Positions 45,499 to 58,158 of a stretch of 64,000 bases of DNA are shown one piece after another. Position 1 is the first letter of the stretch. Every line of letters starts with the position of its first letter. The notes under the pieces were generated by a model. The model saw only the letters and a list, made by a program, of their open reading frames with translations. It had not been told where the DNA came from and did not search any database. The DNA comes from Krasilnikovozyma curviuscula. Its lineage: Eukaryota; Basidiomycota; Tremellomycetes; Cystofilobasidiales; Mrakiaceae. A program made the translations under genes and the position numbers. The stretch lies in the NCBI GenBank assembly GCA_014825775.1, contig MVAQ01000073.1, positions 23,969 through 87,968 on the forward strand, given 5' to 3'.

Positions 45499-48399
45499 TC
45501 AGGAGAAAGGAAGCGTCTCGAAATCCATCATCGCTCTATCGAGCGCATACAAACGAGAGTATTCTAACAGATACCCAAACAGACCCACTTGAGCAGCTTC
45601 TAATGACATTGTTTCTTGAGCGAACTTTTTTCCGTTTTCGGCGATTTGCTTCGCCTGGTCAGTGTGTTGCCTGAAATAGAGAATGATTGACGGCAAATCA
45701 CTGAAGTCAGCCTAACGAGAAGAACAAGTCAGAATACTGTGATACATTCTGCGTAAGAGCGAAATGTAGAATAGAAACTCACCTGGACAGGTACATAGTG
45801 ATACCAAGCTGTCGCTTGTAACATCCAAGCTTGTTGAACAATCCCAACATGTAGCACTAGACTTCCACCTAAAAAGGCTGCCTTAGGGCTACAAAAGTTT
45901 TATAAAGTAAATCAGCATGAGGTAAGATGATAAAGCAAAGGTCGAAATGTACCTTTCAGCATCCACGACGATCACAAATTTTTCGGTCCCCGGGCTCCAG
46001 ACAGATGAATCCACACGAACTTTTTGTAACTATTCAGATTGAAAGAATAAAGCAAAATTGTGTTATTTTTTGAGAGCGACTGTGGCAGAACAGAACTCTC
46101 ACTCACCAAATCACCGCATCCTTCAAAACCATCACACACGGGTTGCTGCCTAAAAGCAATGTCCAACAGTTCCAAGCTATTCCACATTTCAGATCCGGTA
46201 CTACTTTGCATCAAAACGAGGCCAAAAAATCAATTTTGAGTATCTAAACAAGCCGTCAGCTGCAGCAGCGGACTGGAGAACAGCACTCACGGAGGTGCTA
46301 ACACAAATTCGTTTGACCCTTCGACCGGAACCATCGTTTGAGGAAACGTCACAGGAATATCCAAGTAGCCCAGTAAGTTCAGTCTGTAAGTTGTTGAGAG
46401 TGACGCATTGACGGGTGAAAGATATGAAGTTGGCGAAGTTGCGTCCTTCGTCAGATGTGGTGATATCTTTGTTGCAGTCGCCTTTGAGACCGACGCTTCT
46501 CCTGCTGATTCACCATTGTGGGGAGAAATATTTCTGGGAAACGCAGGCGGTAAACCTCTCCACACAGCTTTGACTCCACCCCTCTTCTTCTCCCATGGAA
46601 TATCTTCCACGTCCGCAGGTGTAATATCGTCTCCTTGCGTTAGAAATGGAACTAGTAACTCGGATCCAACGGTCAGTTTACTTCCTGTTAATCTCGGGAT
46701 TGGCATGATGTCCCGTAGAGGTGGTGGTGAATGGAGTGCAGGATCAAGATTGATGAGGTGTTTGTGATAGCAGAGATCTGAAGCTCTCAGTGCATCGTGG
46801 ATGAACTCGGGAGCTAAGAAGGGATATCGTCAGCGAAGATAGGACAGGAAGCCAACGAGACTAAATACTTACATTTCTGAGAACTAAGTCTCACTTTTTC
46901 TTCAGCTTGTTGCTTGGGGTTCTGATAAGCTCGGATGGGCGTCTTGTCACGACAAGCTTGGATGATACGACGATCAGCCCATATCAGGTGATTCGCAGAG
47001 TCTGACGAAAAAACAAGAACGAATTTTAGTCATTAATGGAATGAAGAAGACCAACGTGTTTAATGAGCTAGGTTACCTTCATATGTGTCGGTGGACGCTG
47101 CTTCAATTCTTGTTTCAATGAGGGCGAAAGGGACGATATGTGGAAAGGAGTGTGCCTGTAAGAAAGAGAGGGTTACCATCAGATTGGGAATCTTAAATCA
47201 ATCCTAAATGAACCCACGTCGAGATGGACCGGTATTCGCAAATCACCACTGAAAATAACGAAGATCACAGGTCAGCTTTCAGACAAGGAGATTCTCTAGG
47301 AGAAACAATTAGTCTAAACCTACATGTATTTGCCAAGCTCTTGAATAGAATCTCTGAGATGGTAGGCTTGATTCTCGATTTCTGCCCCATTAATGAACCA
47401 AGGGAACTCGACAGCAACTAAGCCATTCTCTACTTTCAACACGAAGCTACTCCCATTGCTATGTGTAGGGTGAAGACCATCGATTTCTAATTTTAGTTGT
47501 TCTTCTCTGAGTGTTGAAGAAGGGATTGCATAATACGGTCTGAGGAAGGATGTTGGAAGGTAAGGAGAGAGCTGAGTCGGCGGAGGCAGCATGTTGAAAA
47601 GTTTGTCGAAGTCTGGAGATGCAAGTTGGAAATCAATTTGAGAATTTGGGACCGACTCTGGGTCATCTCATACAGTGACAGGGAAACATAGACGCACTTT
47701 TAGGAGGTTGCCGCCATGCTAGTGCTATATAGCTGTTCACAAAATCATCAAACTGACCAGCAACGAAAGTAAGTATATAGTATATCCGTGCATTCATATT
47801 GCAGTACTTACTGATTTTGGTTGATTGTCGATGTTGTGCTGGTATATTGTTGTCGCCTGTTGAACCTTTCGCCATCAGAGACAATTACGACAGTAATGAC
47901 GCCCAAGATCCATACTCACATTGCTTATTAGTTCTGATAACACGTGTGGTCCATTTTCCGAAAGTACTTGTACCAGACCATTCGGGAGCTGGAGGTGTGT
48001 CACCAACAGCGACGCAGCTGTCTCATTCGAGGAAATGGCCAGCTGGTGAGATTCTTCCTGAACCTTGAATCTTCTCTTTGCCTCTAACATTGCTTTTCTC
48101 TCGTTCCTAGGCGGCAGAGGACTTGGCCTGTTCTTTTTGTCAGACCCAGATAGCCCGAAGAGAACAAACGACACGAGCAGCACTAGTATACAAGCTTTTT
48201 CGACACCTTTCGGCCAGATCGGAAGAAAGTGACGTCTGCATGCTTGAACTAGAATGATTCTTGTCCTGCTGGTCTTAACTCTGGATGATCTCGAATAATC
48301 GTCTTCACTGCCGAAGTAGCTCGAATTCGATGGTAGGAGAGGGGAGTGGTCATCGTGATGTATTGGTGAATTGACAGGGGTAAGAACCCTTCTAAGCAT
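45499..48399 (-). CDS. GT90 (CAP10-like) glycosyltransferase, type II membrane protein
   Basis: Golgi-type glycosyltransferase of the CAP10/GT90 family, which in Cryptococcus relatives includes the capsule protein Cap10 and xylosyltransferases. It starts MLRRVLTPVNSPIHHDD and has one membrane anchor (ACILVLLVSFVLFGLSG). A stem follows, then AEIENQAYHLRDSIQELG, GDLRIPVHLDAHSFPHIVP, a domain with DIPWEKKRGGVKAVWRGLP, YRLNLLGYLDIPVTFPQ, SEMWNSLELLDIAFRQQPVC, KFVIVVDAESPKAAFLGGSL and WYHYVPVQADFSDLPSIIL. The end is the family tail AKQIAENGKKFAQETMSLEA followed by GLFGYLLEYSRL. Roughly ten introns. The order of motifs (GxxWRG, then FVIVVDA, then HYVPV) fits GT90. Donor and acceptor sugars cannot be read from the sequence; a glycan or capsule role is inferred from the family. 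Confidence 0.8.
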
Positions 48400-48723
48400 A
48401 ATATAACAGAGCCAGTCGAGCAAAAACCAGTCCAGCTGATGAGCTTGCAGCAAAGTCTGATCAGCGAAGTGGTATGGCGGAAGAAAGGGAAGTTAGCAGA
48501 GAATAGCAGAGAATTAGTGTGGGCCAGTCGCAGGCCAGCAAGGTCTGTGTAGCTTTATGGCCAATAGAATCATCTCATACTCACTAGAACGACCAACGAT
48601 ATCAAATAGAAAAAAAACGCGGTTTGGGCCACAGAAAAGAATGGCAGAGTAAGAACACCGCCAGCAAAACAATTTTTAATGATTAAAAGGCTGAGCCTCA
48701 CCTGATAGACAATTAAACCGCTT
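48400..48723. other. Intergenic region
   Basis: Promoter of the GT90 gene and 3' flank of the flavocytochrome b2 gene. Nothing further seen. Confidence 0.5.
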
Positions 48724-51092
48724 TCACTTGCTGGTAGCCTTCACAGTTTGAAGTGTTTTTTCCATGGACAGTGGGTCGCCGTCTACCTCAGCGAAACCGT
48801 AGTGTGCTGCTGCAGCTTCCCTTGCATAAAATTGTCGTAAAATGTTACAAAAAATGTATTGCAGAGAAAAAGATCAAATCCTAAGAGAGTGTGTGAGTAG
48901 TAATATATTTACTGCTTAGGCGAGGGCTCACTCAAGAAACGATCCACTCGTTTCGTGTTCACCTGCGCGTTGAAGAGGAAGTTCAGCCAATTGATGTAAG
49001 AACGGCACAACGCGTGAATGAAGGAGTTACCAGGTGTGGACCAAGCTCACTAATGCTTTTCACTCCCAGCAGCTTCATTGTGCTCTCCACCTCGTCCTTC
49101 AAGATCTCAATCGCCTTTTGAACTCCAGGTTCACCATACGTCAGCGCGTACAAAAACGGACGACCTAGAGTAACGCCTGTTGCACCAAGGCAGACTGCCT
49201 TAACGACTGAAAAGTCACACGTGGTCAAAAAAGAGACATTCTTCTGAGAGCCGAAGGAGACGAAATGTAAGCCGAAAATGAACAACCTACCATCTGTTCC
49301 TCTCCAAACACCACCATCGATATAGATCTCAATTTTCTTTTCCTGTAGTAATGTTCATTTTTCAGCGATTACCAACACCGTACAAGAAAAAGTAGGATAG
49401 ACTATTTACACGTAGTATTTCCAGATAATCTCGTTGAAGCTCTAACAGCTGGTAGATCGCCGGTGGAGATCTGGTGGAGGGGTTATACTGAGATTTGAGC
49501 AATTAATTTTGGTTTATCAAGCGAAACTTACCCATCGAGTGACCGACCACCATGATTCGAAAGGTAGACCGCGTTGCATCCCATCTCAACCGCAAGCACG
49601 ATATCTTGCACAGTCTGGACTCCCTTCAGACCAATAGGGAGGTTTGTGTTATTCCTCAGCCACTTAAGGTCGTTCCAGTTGAAGGATGGATCTTTAGCAG
49701 CGCCAGTTGATTTACCGATGCCGCCTTGTTTAGTTGCAGAAGACAGTGAGTTCGCCGCCGGAATGATAGATGCCCTCTCGTCGTTTTCTCGTTTTCCAGT
49801 AGAGACAGAATCAACAGTGACGAAGACTCCTTTGATTTTCAAGCCAGAGTTGACACGTTTGAGAAGCGCTTCGGACTTGGAGCGATCCTAGGTCCAGGTT
49901 GGGAGGTTGGGAGATGGCAATCAGCGGTTTACGTGGGTGTTGAAAGTGACAAGAGAGCCATTATTCACCTTATTGACATACAGTTGCATTATATAAGCCT
50001 GACTGTCACTGGTTGATTCCCCGAGAATTTCTTCCAGTGAGACACTAGCATTGGTGGATATCTAGAAACAATCACAATAAAGAATTAGCTTGAAATATAC
50101 ATTCTGATAGCCATGCTGCTCGCTGAGGTACCATTTGAATGACACCTTCTTTTCCAGCTACTCGAGAAAATATCTTCTCTCCTTCTGGATGCGAGAGTTT
50201 CGCCATACCAGCTGGGGCCACCCCAAAAGGCACACTTGTCTTGGCTCCTAACCACTCGGTACTGGTATCGACAGAGGACATATCCCTCATGACTCTCGGC
50301 CTGAAGAGGATATCGTTCCACACAGCTCTATTCATCTTGAGTGAGCATTCATCCGCTGCTCAAAAGCCAGGTCAAATGATGGAGCTAGAGAGAGTCGATT
50401 ACGAAAGGAGCAACTTACTTCCTCCCGAGGCATAATATGCCCAGGCTTTTTCTGAAAGCTTAAGTTCAGCAGCTTTTATGAAATCTGGCAACCCGATGAT
50501 GTAGTCGAGTACTGGTATCTCTTTAGGATCAGCCACCTTCAATTGCTCTGGAAGCTTGAAGCTTGATGTATTTTGGGGAGAAGGACCCAGACATGCTTCT
50601 GGTGGAAGATTGTTTTCTAGTGTTCCAGTTGGATGGTACATGTCTTTTGATGCAACAAAATCAAGACATAGTTCAGATAATCAGATGAAGCAAACACATT
50701 CTGATGGAAAAATTGTTCTTCAATATCTACTCACTGAAGACATCAGAAGCATCCTTCCCTGCGGCAGCATGTATTACGATTTCACCGCCTGGGTGATCTG
50801 GAGCAAATTCAGCGAAGTCATACAGTTTCCCGTTTAGAGAAATGAGCAATTCTCCTTGCTGCTTTTGCTCGAGGTGTGCCGAATTAGGAGAATCAAGGTG
50901 AGCAAAGGAAGACCATAGATCATTACTGAAGTAGATCAAAACAAGGGAAGAGAGTGTGGTAGTAGCGATGAGAGCTTGGCGAGCGGTTGCGACCGTAGGT
51001 GGCGGTGGGGAAAAACTGCTCGAGGATCGATAGGTCCCCCGGGCGATGTGCTTCACTTGAAGACCCTTTTTGAAGCAACTTGAGCGAATCAT
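48724..51092 (-). CDS. CYB2: Flavocytochrome b2-type L-lactate dehydrogenase
   Basis: FMN- and heme-containing alpha-hydroxyacid dehydrogenase, probably in the mitochondrial intermembrane space, oxidising L-lactate to pyruvate and passing electrons to cytochrome c. The N-terminus is basic and Ser/Ala-rich, with a hydrophobic stretch (ALIATTTLSSLVLIYF), as in a bipartite presequence. A cytochrome b5 domain follows: LISLNGKLYDFAEFAPDHPGGE (heme His in HPGG) and MYHPTGTLEN. The flavin domain shows LPDFIKAAELKLSEKAWAYYASGG, FGVAPAGMAKLSHPEGE, DPSFNWNDLKWL, LPIGLKGVQTVQD, VYLSNHGGRSLDG (catalytic His and Arg), IYIDGGVWRGTD and GVTLGRPFLYAL. The last exon ends EKTLQTVKATSK at TGA 48726-48724. All junctions tested keep the frame. 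Other 2-hydroxy acids are possible substrates. Confidence 0.9.
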
Positions 51093-51485
51093 ACTTAGAA
51101 AACGAAGAGAAGAGTGTTGCGGGGTATCCTATCTATATGGGGAAGCAGGTCTGAATGAGCTGATAACTATCCAATTTGGAGCGGCTGCAGACGGAATCCG
51201 GATCGCCGTTGTTTATTTTTCACAAGCCATCGCTAACAAGTGGGGAACTTCTGCAAAAAAGTTCTACAGAAAGCTTTGACATATAATCACTTGCTGTGTT
51301 TCCTCTAAAGAGGCCAGATGCGTCAGACCATTAGTGTGTCTGGAGCGCTAAACTTCCTACTTGCGCCGTGACAACTTAGGTGGAATCCGATGCATACCAA
51401 TATTTACAGAGAGTAAATTGTTTATTCGAATTTGATCATACAGAGAAAGAGGGGAAACCACAAGGCTTTATTCAAGCGATCCTAA
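51093..51485. other. Intergenic region
   Basis: Lies between the lactate dehydrogenase gene and the permease gene, both on the minus strand. No coding signal. Confidence 0.5.
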
Positions 51486-53899
51486 TCAGTATACATAAAC
51501 CTGAAAAACAGCAATATAGTCAGCAATTTACACTGAAAATAAATTCAGGTATTAAACTTACAAACTCATCGTTCTCATTATCAGTGAGATCCATGAAAGC
51601 TTGATCACCCAATCTGACGCCCTTTCCACCTTCTTCGTCCAAAGCGGGCTGGTCGTTGTTTTGAGTGAAAGTGGTGGCCATGCTGCGATCTACGAGCTTT
51701 GCTGGCTTACCGTTCTTGACCCGTTGCCTTTCTTTCATCTTGTTGAGGAACATCAAATAGAAAATGGCGATGATCGTGACTCCGAGCCCGACGCTGTGTT
51801 CGAAGGATGCATTCTTAGTCTCGAACCCGCAGAGAGAGAAAGTTGCCCACTCACCAAAAAAAGCACAATGTTGCTTTGATTCCAGTCTTGTAGTATGGTT
51901 TCTCGTCGTTGGTGAACAGTAATGGACCTGCAGTGGTCAAAAGGAGAGTGAGGAAGATGAAGACGGGAGAATGAACACAGTGTTGTACCCACCAATGATG
52001 TTTCCACAACTAGCAGCAGCATTATACAAGGAAATAGCAAAAGCAATCTTGGTCTGACCGGCGACATTTGAAGTGATCCAACTGACGGTGAGAGGGTTGG
52101 CCGCTAAAAACAAAGGAAAGTCAATCATAGGAAGAATGAACAATAAATTGGAAACAAAGCTTACCAAACAAGAACGCCAGTAGATAGTAGCCAACGAGAA
52201 GAGGAGCCGTGTATGCTTTTCCTCTTCCAAAGCAGTAGAGGAGAGTCGTTCCGACTACACATGGTACAGATAGACCGATCACAAATATTCCCTTTTGCTT
52301 GTAGCGAGTGGCAACCCAACTGAAAAACAAGATCAAAGTCCATTGAAGAAACCCGAAGCTTGAAGAGATGGCATGTCAGAGTGAGACTAGAATAACACAA
52401 CACAAGCAGATGGAAAGGAACTCACGGGATGTTGAATAGGATGGTAATGTACTTGTTATACCCCAATCCACTGAGAATCAGTGGTCCAAACACTGTAACG
52501 ACTGAAGCTCCAATGCTGAGGCACAAAACGACGGTGAAGAGCAACCACATTTTGAGGGAGATCAACCCTTCCCAGATTTGATACCACTTGATCTCTCTCT
52601 ATATAAACACAAATAAATAAATAAAAATTAGGTCGTGCTCGGGAAAAATATCCATTAGATTTGGGTCAGGTCGAGCACACACCATCTCTGTTCCTTGGTT
52701 GTTATCACGAAGACGTTCGACAGCCCACAATCTCTGTTGCGGTGTCAAAAACCTAGCTTCCGCAGGGTTGTTGTCTAGTTTCCAGTAGATGTATGGGCCA
52801 GAAAGGATGGTGAGCAAGCCCATTGTGAGGAACATGATCTGATATGAATGTAGAACAGAGGACTTGATGTGGCCCAAACCAAATGCGACGGAAGAGCCGA
52901 TCATAGAGCTCAAGCCGTTGCCCGAGTACCTGTAAACAAAGCAGTCAGTACAGATGAGCACTTGTAGATGGTTCTTTTTCTTCTCGCTGTTTAAACTTAC
53001 CACAATGCAATACGAAGAGGTTGTTCTGATCGGCGATACCAGTTCTTGGTGATAATCGTGAACAAAGGAAGACAGGAGCCCTCAAACAAACCTGAGGAAA
53101 GGATAACTATTAGCAGTTGTAACACGTGGGAATCATTCTGATAGACTTACCAAGGAAAAATCTTGCCGCCATGAGTCCTTTGAATTCATGAGCAGCAGCC
53201 ATGCACGAGATGGAGATCCCCCAGGCGACAACGATAACGGGCATGAGGATTCGAGTAGGCTGCAAGAGGCAGGGAGTAAATTTCTTTGCAGGGTATCAGC
53301 GAATAGCGAATTTTTACGCACCACTTTGACAATGAGGAGGGCCGAGAAGGGCTGCCATCCCAGCTGAGCCCAAAATCCGCAAGATCCAACCAGGGAGTAT
53401 TGCGAGCCGACGAGGTGGGTGTCAGTTTGCAGACCAAAGATGGAAGAGTAGCCGATAGTGGATTTGTCCAGGATTTGCAAGAAGTAAACCCAGCACAGAA
53501 TAGGAAGGATGACCTAAGATGCAAGAGCCGGGTGAGAAGGTGAGAAACATCAAAGGCGAGGGACTTACTCGATCAATTCTTCTGCAGACTTCCTTGGACT
53601 GTTCATCAGTCATTTCGACACGACCATTTTCTACGTTGAAGTAAAGAGCGCAATGGTCAGATGAGAAACGGGGACAGGTCAGAGGGATGGGAAGATTGGT
53701 ACTGACCACCTAAAATGTCACTGGGAAGATGCGTACCGCAGTCAGAACCACCTCCTTTTACTACTCAGTTATATAAGAGAACTTACAGAGCAGGATCGTG
53801 ATGGTGATGACCATGAGAATGGAAGCCAACAGTAGCTTTTCCAGACTGAACCATCTCAACGTGTTCCGTCTCGTACTTGTCATCTTTGAGATCGTTCAT
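51486..53899 (-). CDS. MFS permease of the Dal5/allantoate (ACS) family
   Basis: Plasma-membrane anion:cation symporter for small organic anions; family members carry allantoate, ureidosuccinate, nicotinate or vitamins. It starts MNDLKDDKYETEHVEMV and has a His-rich cytosolic segment (FHSHGHHHHD), then VCRRIDRVILPILCWVYFLQ, LDKSTIGYSSIFGLQTDTHL (family signature DK.TIGYS.I.G), ILMPVIVVAWGISISCMAAA, FLGLFEGSCLPLFTIITKNW, LRIALWYSGNGLSSMIGSSV, a central loop with DNNPAEARFLTPQQRLWAVE, and later helices including GFLQWTLILFFSWVATRY and ANPLTVSWITSNVAGQTKIA. The last intron brings the family-like C-terminus NDEFVYVY to TGA 51488-51486. GATA motifs lie in its promoter. Exact substrate unknown. Confidence 0.88.
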
Positions 53900-53974
53900 G
53901 GTAGCAAATGTTCGCACGAAGAGTGGTAAAGATTAAAATTATGAATAAGAGATGTGGGGACCCACCTTGGATTC

Positions 53975-54144
53975 TTTTATAGTCTCCTCAAGTAGGCTTC
54001 ACCACTTCACCATTAAGCGTCGCAGCCAAGACCACGGTGTCGTTGCGCACCGAATCCGCGCGTCAAGTGACCCTAAAGAACGCTAATTATCTTCCCCACT
54101 CGAATATCCGTCTGCAAATAAATTAAGCTACCTTGTGAGATAAG
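53975..54144 (-). promoter_or_regulatory. Promoter of the permease: TATA box and two GATA motifs
   Basis: Read on the minus strand, TATAAAA lies at 53981-53975, about 76 bases before the ATG. GATA core motifs are at 54088-54093 (AGATAA on the minus strand) and 54138-54144 (AGATAAG on the plus strand). Fungal nitrogen-catabolite genes, including allantoate permeases, are commonly driven by GATA factors; regulation here is inferred. Confidence 0.4.
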
Positions 54145-55587
54145 AACTGATTAGGGAGATTGCACACGAGCTTTGCGGGCTAGGTGTGGGGAATATGCCG
54201 TCAACATTTCGGAGGGAGACCAGCTGCTAACAGCGAACGGTACGACTACCCCGAATACGTTACCAGTAAAGGATCCATGAGAAAAGTGACCTTCGGATGG
54301 TGGAGACATTAGAGCTGCCCCGCAATGACGCAGTCAGACTCACAAAGTACTGCCAGGACCTGTATTGGCGTTGAGGTTGTCATTGTGACTCGAAGCCAAA
54401 AATACACCAGAAAGTTCTTGACCAAACCAGCTTATCCTCCAGCTTGAATAACAGCTATTTTCACATTCATCATCAAAACCTTCAGAAATTCCAAAAACTC
54501 TTTGTGTCCATGAAGGCTGAATAGGACGATCGTGTGTAGTCCTCCGGCGAGGGAGAAGATGATGGGTAGAAGACAATACAGGTAGGTTCCTGAGAAAAGC
54601 GGTTCACCTTGTACAAGACGTAACTGCAGCTATACAATCCCCACAGAAATAATGCGAACTTCATAAAAATATCACAGCTCGACTGGAGCTGAAGAACCTT
54701 TGCTGATTGGAAACAGTAAATCTTATCGTATCTTGTTGAGCTTGCCTATGTAGGTCTCTTCTTCTCTCGGCTCTCCCACCCATCTCCTGCCCACAATTTT
54801 GCAGAGAAACCGGCTCATACGCGTGAAAGGTACAATTGAGGGTAAATGCGAATCTATATTATTGTCCATGGCAAGCTAAAAAAAAAACTCTGCTCAGAGC
54901 AGGATGCTGTTAGGTGAGTCAAGACCCAGGGAGTGTACCGAAGCTCAATGATGGTCGCACCCAGAATTGGACTGAAGAATAAAACATGTATTGGCCAGGT
55001 TGCCCCTTTCGGTTTGTTATGACATTCAACCTTTCTCAAGACTTGAGACTGGAATAATTAGAACATCTAACAACTGAGTGATGATCCTGGCATCAACCTG
55101 TACCGGCTTCGTTTCTGAGTTTTTATTGGAGCAAGGTCGGTAGCATGTCCAAATCTTACGCATTCTTCAATTCAAGCTTTCTACCATTCGAGAACACTCA
55201 GAAGTACCTTACATTGAAATCAATGGGATAGTCCAGCAACGACTCCAGTGGTATGAGAGCCCCACCACGTGAGACATCCGTCGCGTCCTCCTCCCGGCTA
55301 CGACACATACAACAAGTGCGATTCTTTCCAAGCAAGTAAGTGCCATTGCACTTGGCACTGGAACAGAAATTATGGTTCACCCATGTTTAAGTGGCTCACT
55401 GCCAGGGAAGTGGTGGGGAATGACAGGATTCAAGCCACACCGTTGTTTCGGTTAGTGAATTTAAGCTTCATCTCGACTGGCTGGAAAGTTGGATTTTTCA
55501 TTAACTTCAAGTGTACCCCCTTCACTGACAGAAATTTTATATCAGCTTCCAACCCGTCAAGAATGACTATATGGCATCCTATAGTCA
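54145..55587. other. Intergenic region, no supported gene
   Basis: About 1.4 kb with short open frames on both strands but no recognisable domain and no splice chain that extends them. It includes distal promoter sequence of the minus-strand permease and plus-strand GPCR genes. Confidence 0.4.
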
Positions 55588-57295
55588 ATGGCCGGCAGGT
55601 GTTTGATGCCCATGGGGTTGCGGGTATCTGGTAAGGACTCTCCAATTTTTGCTTCACACTTTCACTCTGATTGTAGGAAATGGTGCTTACATGTACTGCT
55701 TAACGATATTCTTCAGGGGCATCTTCGCAGCTGGGCTGTTATCAACACTCTGTAGCTTGGGGCTGTTAGTTTACATCTTGGTAAGAATCACAACAACTTG
55801 TTACCGTCCCCGTTATCACGAGTCACGAGAGATCTTACTGAAGTAAGAGCTGGTCATTATACCCCAGTTTCCTTCACTACGGAAAAGGATCTTTGGTAGA
55901 AATTTACTAGAAGGTCAAATCAAAGAAATGCAGAATTCTCCGCTGGGCCCGATAATCTTCTCAGCGTTGCTTGCTGACCTCATCCAAGGGATTGGGTTCT
56001 GTATTGATGCCAAATGGGGTATACTAAAACACATCGATCAGGGTCCACTCTGTGAAGCTCAAGGATTCATAATACAGATTGGTGAGCGAAGACGTAACTC
56101 CGCTCCATTTTTCTTGACTCCACCTAACAGCGTTTATCTCAAAAGGGGACTTGGGGGCAGGAGTCTTCCTTCTCCTAATGGCTTTGATGACGGGAGTCAT
56201 CGAAGTTCTTCATAAGCATCCTAGTCGACTGACCAGTCAAATTCTTTGCGGAGCAGCATGGATCTTCATGTTTGCTCTGAGGTGAGAGCGCTCATAGCTT
56301 TTTGTAAACCACCCGCTCACTAGAACTTATCCGTTATTTTCTTTTAGCGCCAGTGGATTCAGCTATTCTACACGTACGTCCAGAAAAAGCTCTACTTTCG
56401 TTAGGTTAGCGTTATTGATGTTACCTTACCATTTTATTGTACTTTACTTCGCAGCCGAGGGTGGACCTTTTTTTCAACAAGCTGGAGCTTGGTGTTGGAT
56501 TGGACAGGAATACGGGTGAGCTTCAGGTTTGATCGTAAAGTAGGAATGAAGTCTGACTCGTCGATGTTTTTCAGCGTACAACGAACCTGTTTCCTCTTTA
56601 TGTTCTCTCTCTTCGCTCTTGTGACGGCAACTATCATCTACACAGTCATGTTGTCTGACCATTGGAGAAATAAATTACAACATGATATTGATGTTGAGAG
56701 CGGTGCACACTCCCCTGGGTCTCTATCTCCAACAGGAGATATCTTTTCTTACTCGCAGGTGTGTCAACTTCCAAAAATACAGTTGAGAGGTTTAACACAA
56801 AATGACTATTTTTTACTTTAGAAAATGATCTATTACCCTCTCGGCTACGGAGTCTGTGTCCTATGTATGCTGGTGGTGCGATTTCGGACGTTGGCAGGCC
56901 ACCGACCGCCTTTAGATGTCGTTTTGGTCGGTGGAGTCCTGTTGACATCATCTGGCACTGTCAACGCAGTTCTCTTCTACCTTGTACGTGCGCGAGCGAT
57001 GAAAGCCGCAATCGAAATCAAGTAGTACGTCTTCGTCACTTGGTCATCTCATTGTTGCGATGGCTAACAGTTCATAATCGGGTCCTTCTAGTGAAACTCA
57101 TACAACCGTCGAAGTCACCAAAATTGATGACTATGATTTACCAGAAGCACGGAGGAAGATGTCCTTCAATGCTACTGAGAAGTCGATATGGCTATCAAAA
57201 CACGACGCGCCGTTCCGAGCAGACGTGGACTTGGGTGATCCGTCTGATCCAACGAGGAAGGAATCTGTCAGTTACATGGAACATGACGATCTATA
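55588..57295 (+). CDS. Seven-helix GPCR-like receptor, N-terminus uncertain
   Basis: Membrane receptor of the fungal cAMP/Git3-like GPCR type. Helices in order are IFAAGLLSTLCSLGLLVYIL, GPIIFSALLADLIQGIGFCI, GDLGAGVFLLLMALMTGVIE, LTSQILCGAAWIFMFALSAS, TCFLFMFSLFALVTATIIYT, YYPLGYGVCVLCMLVVRF and VVLVGGVLLTSSGTVNAVLFYL. Between helices 4 and 5 lies GAWCWIGQEYGVQR, typical for this receptor type, and a Ser/Gly-rich intracellular loop follows helix 5. The cytosolic tail ends SVSYMEHDDL at TAA 57293-57295. Exons from 55657 onward join cleanly in frame. The first exon is weak: the only upstream ATG chain (MAGRCLMPMGLRVSG from 55588) is short and has no clear extracellular features. Coupling partner and ligand are unknown. 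Confidence 0.7.
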
Positions 57296-58095
57296 AGGTT
57301 AAGGGTCGTAGATTGAAGGCTGTATTGTTAAGTTAGAGATATGTTGTGATGTCTATCAAAGAGCAATGGTTTCTCAAAAATAAAACTCCACATGTTTTAA
57401 GAAACAGTGTCCATTCAGAGGAAGAACCGTAATATCTAGTTTAGACAGACTTATTACCAACCGGCTACATATTCAGATAATCAGTTAGCAAATCTTTCGG
57501 AGGTACCTCTCAACCCCAGGCCTTTCAAGGAGTAAGATAACGAAGGGCTTCTGGTGCTCTGCAACTGGTGGAGAAGAACTTGTAGCTTCAACCATTTCTG
57601 GGTCCAACCAAATTTTTTGGGTATAAAATATTAAAGACAGATCGATCATGATAGATTCTGTCGAGCTGGAGATGGAAATTATTTAGGTAATTTAAGAAGC
57701 AGACGATAGGCAATAGGAAGAAATTGTAATTAATTGGAAGTCAGATCTTAGCCCACCACAGAGAAACATAAAAGTAATATGAGGAAAATACTGACAAGAT
57801 GGGAGTCCAGTTCAGTTCTACCAGACCAGAGAAGCCAACGAGCTGATGGTGAAAGCATGATGCAGCAGCACGTTCGTCAAGTCATGTAGCATAACGGTCC
57901 ATCCATCATACCATCATAATACTTCACTATCAGGACAGCACGAATACTCATACATCTGCCGTATCGCGAGGGTTCATTTGTAGGTTAAAGACAGGAAAGA
58001 GCCCAATTTTTAGTCAGCTAGAGAGGGGTCAGCTTTCAGGAGATCGTATGAGGAGGATCGGCGACACGGTGCCGTGGGGGCAGTGCTCGACAACA
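57296..58095. other. Intergenic region, no supported gene
   Basis: AT-rich 3' flank of the GPCR gene and promoter of the YbjQ-like gene. No open frame worth calling. Confidence 0.45.
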
Positions 58096-58103
58096 TATAA
58101 ATA
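58096..58103 (+). promoter_or_regulatory. TATA box of the YbjQ-like gene
   Basis: TATAAATA, 63 bases before the ATG at 58159, just upstream of a short leader. Confidence 0.6.
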
Positions 58104-58158
58104 TAAAGCGAAAAGCTAAGCTGCCCAACAACTCTCATTTAACAGAAAGGATTACGCA

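Noticed and set aside
55269..55634. 121-codon plus-strand frame just upstream of the second GPCR, as a possible N-terminal exon
   Set aside because: Its only donor gives the wrong phase for the helix-1 exon, and it has no signal peptide or helix.
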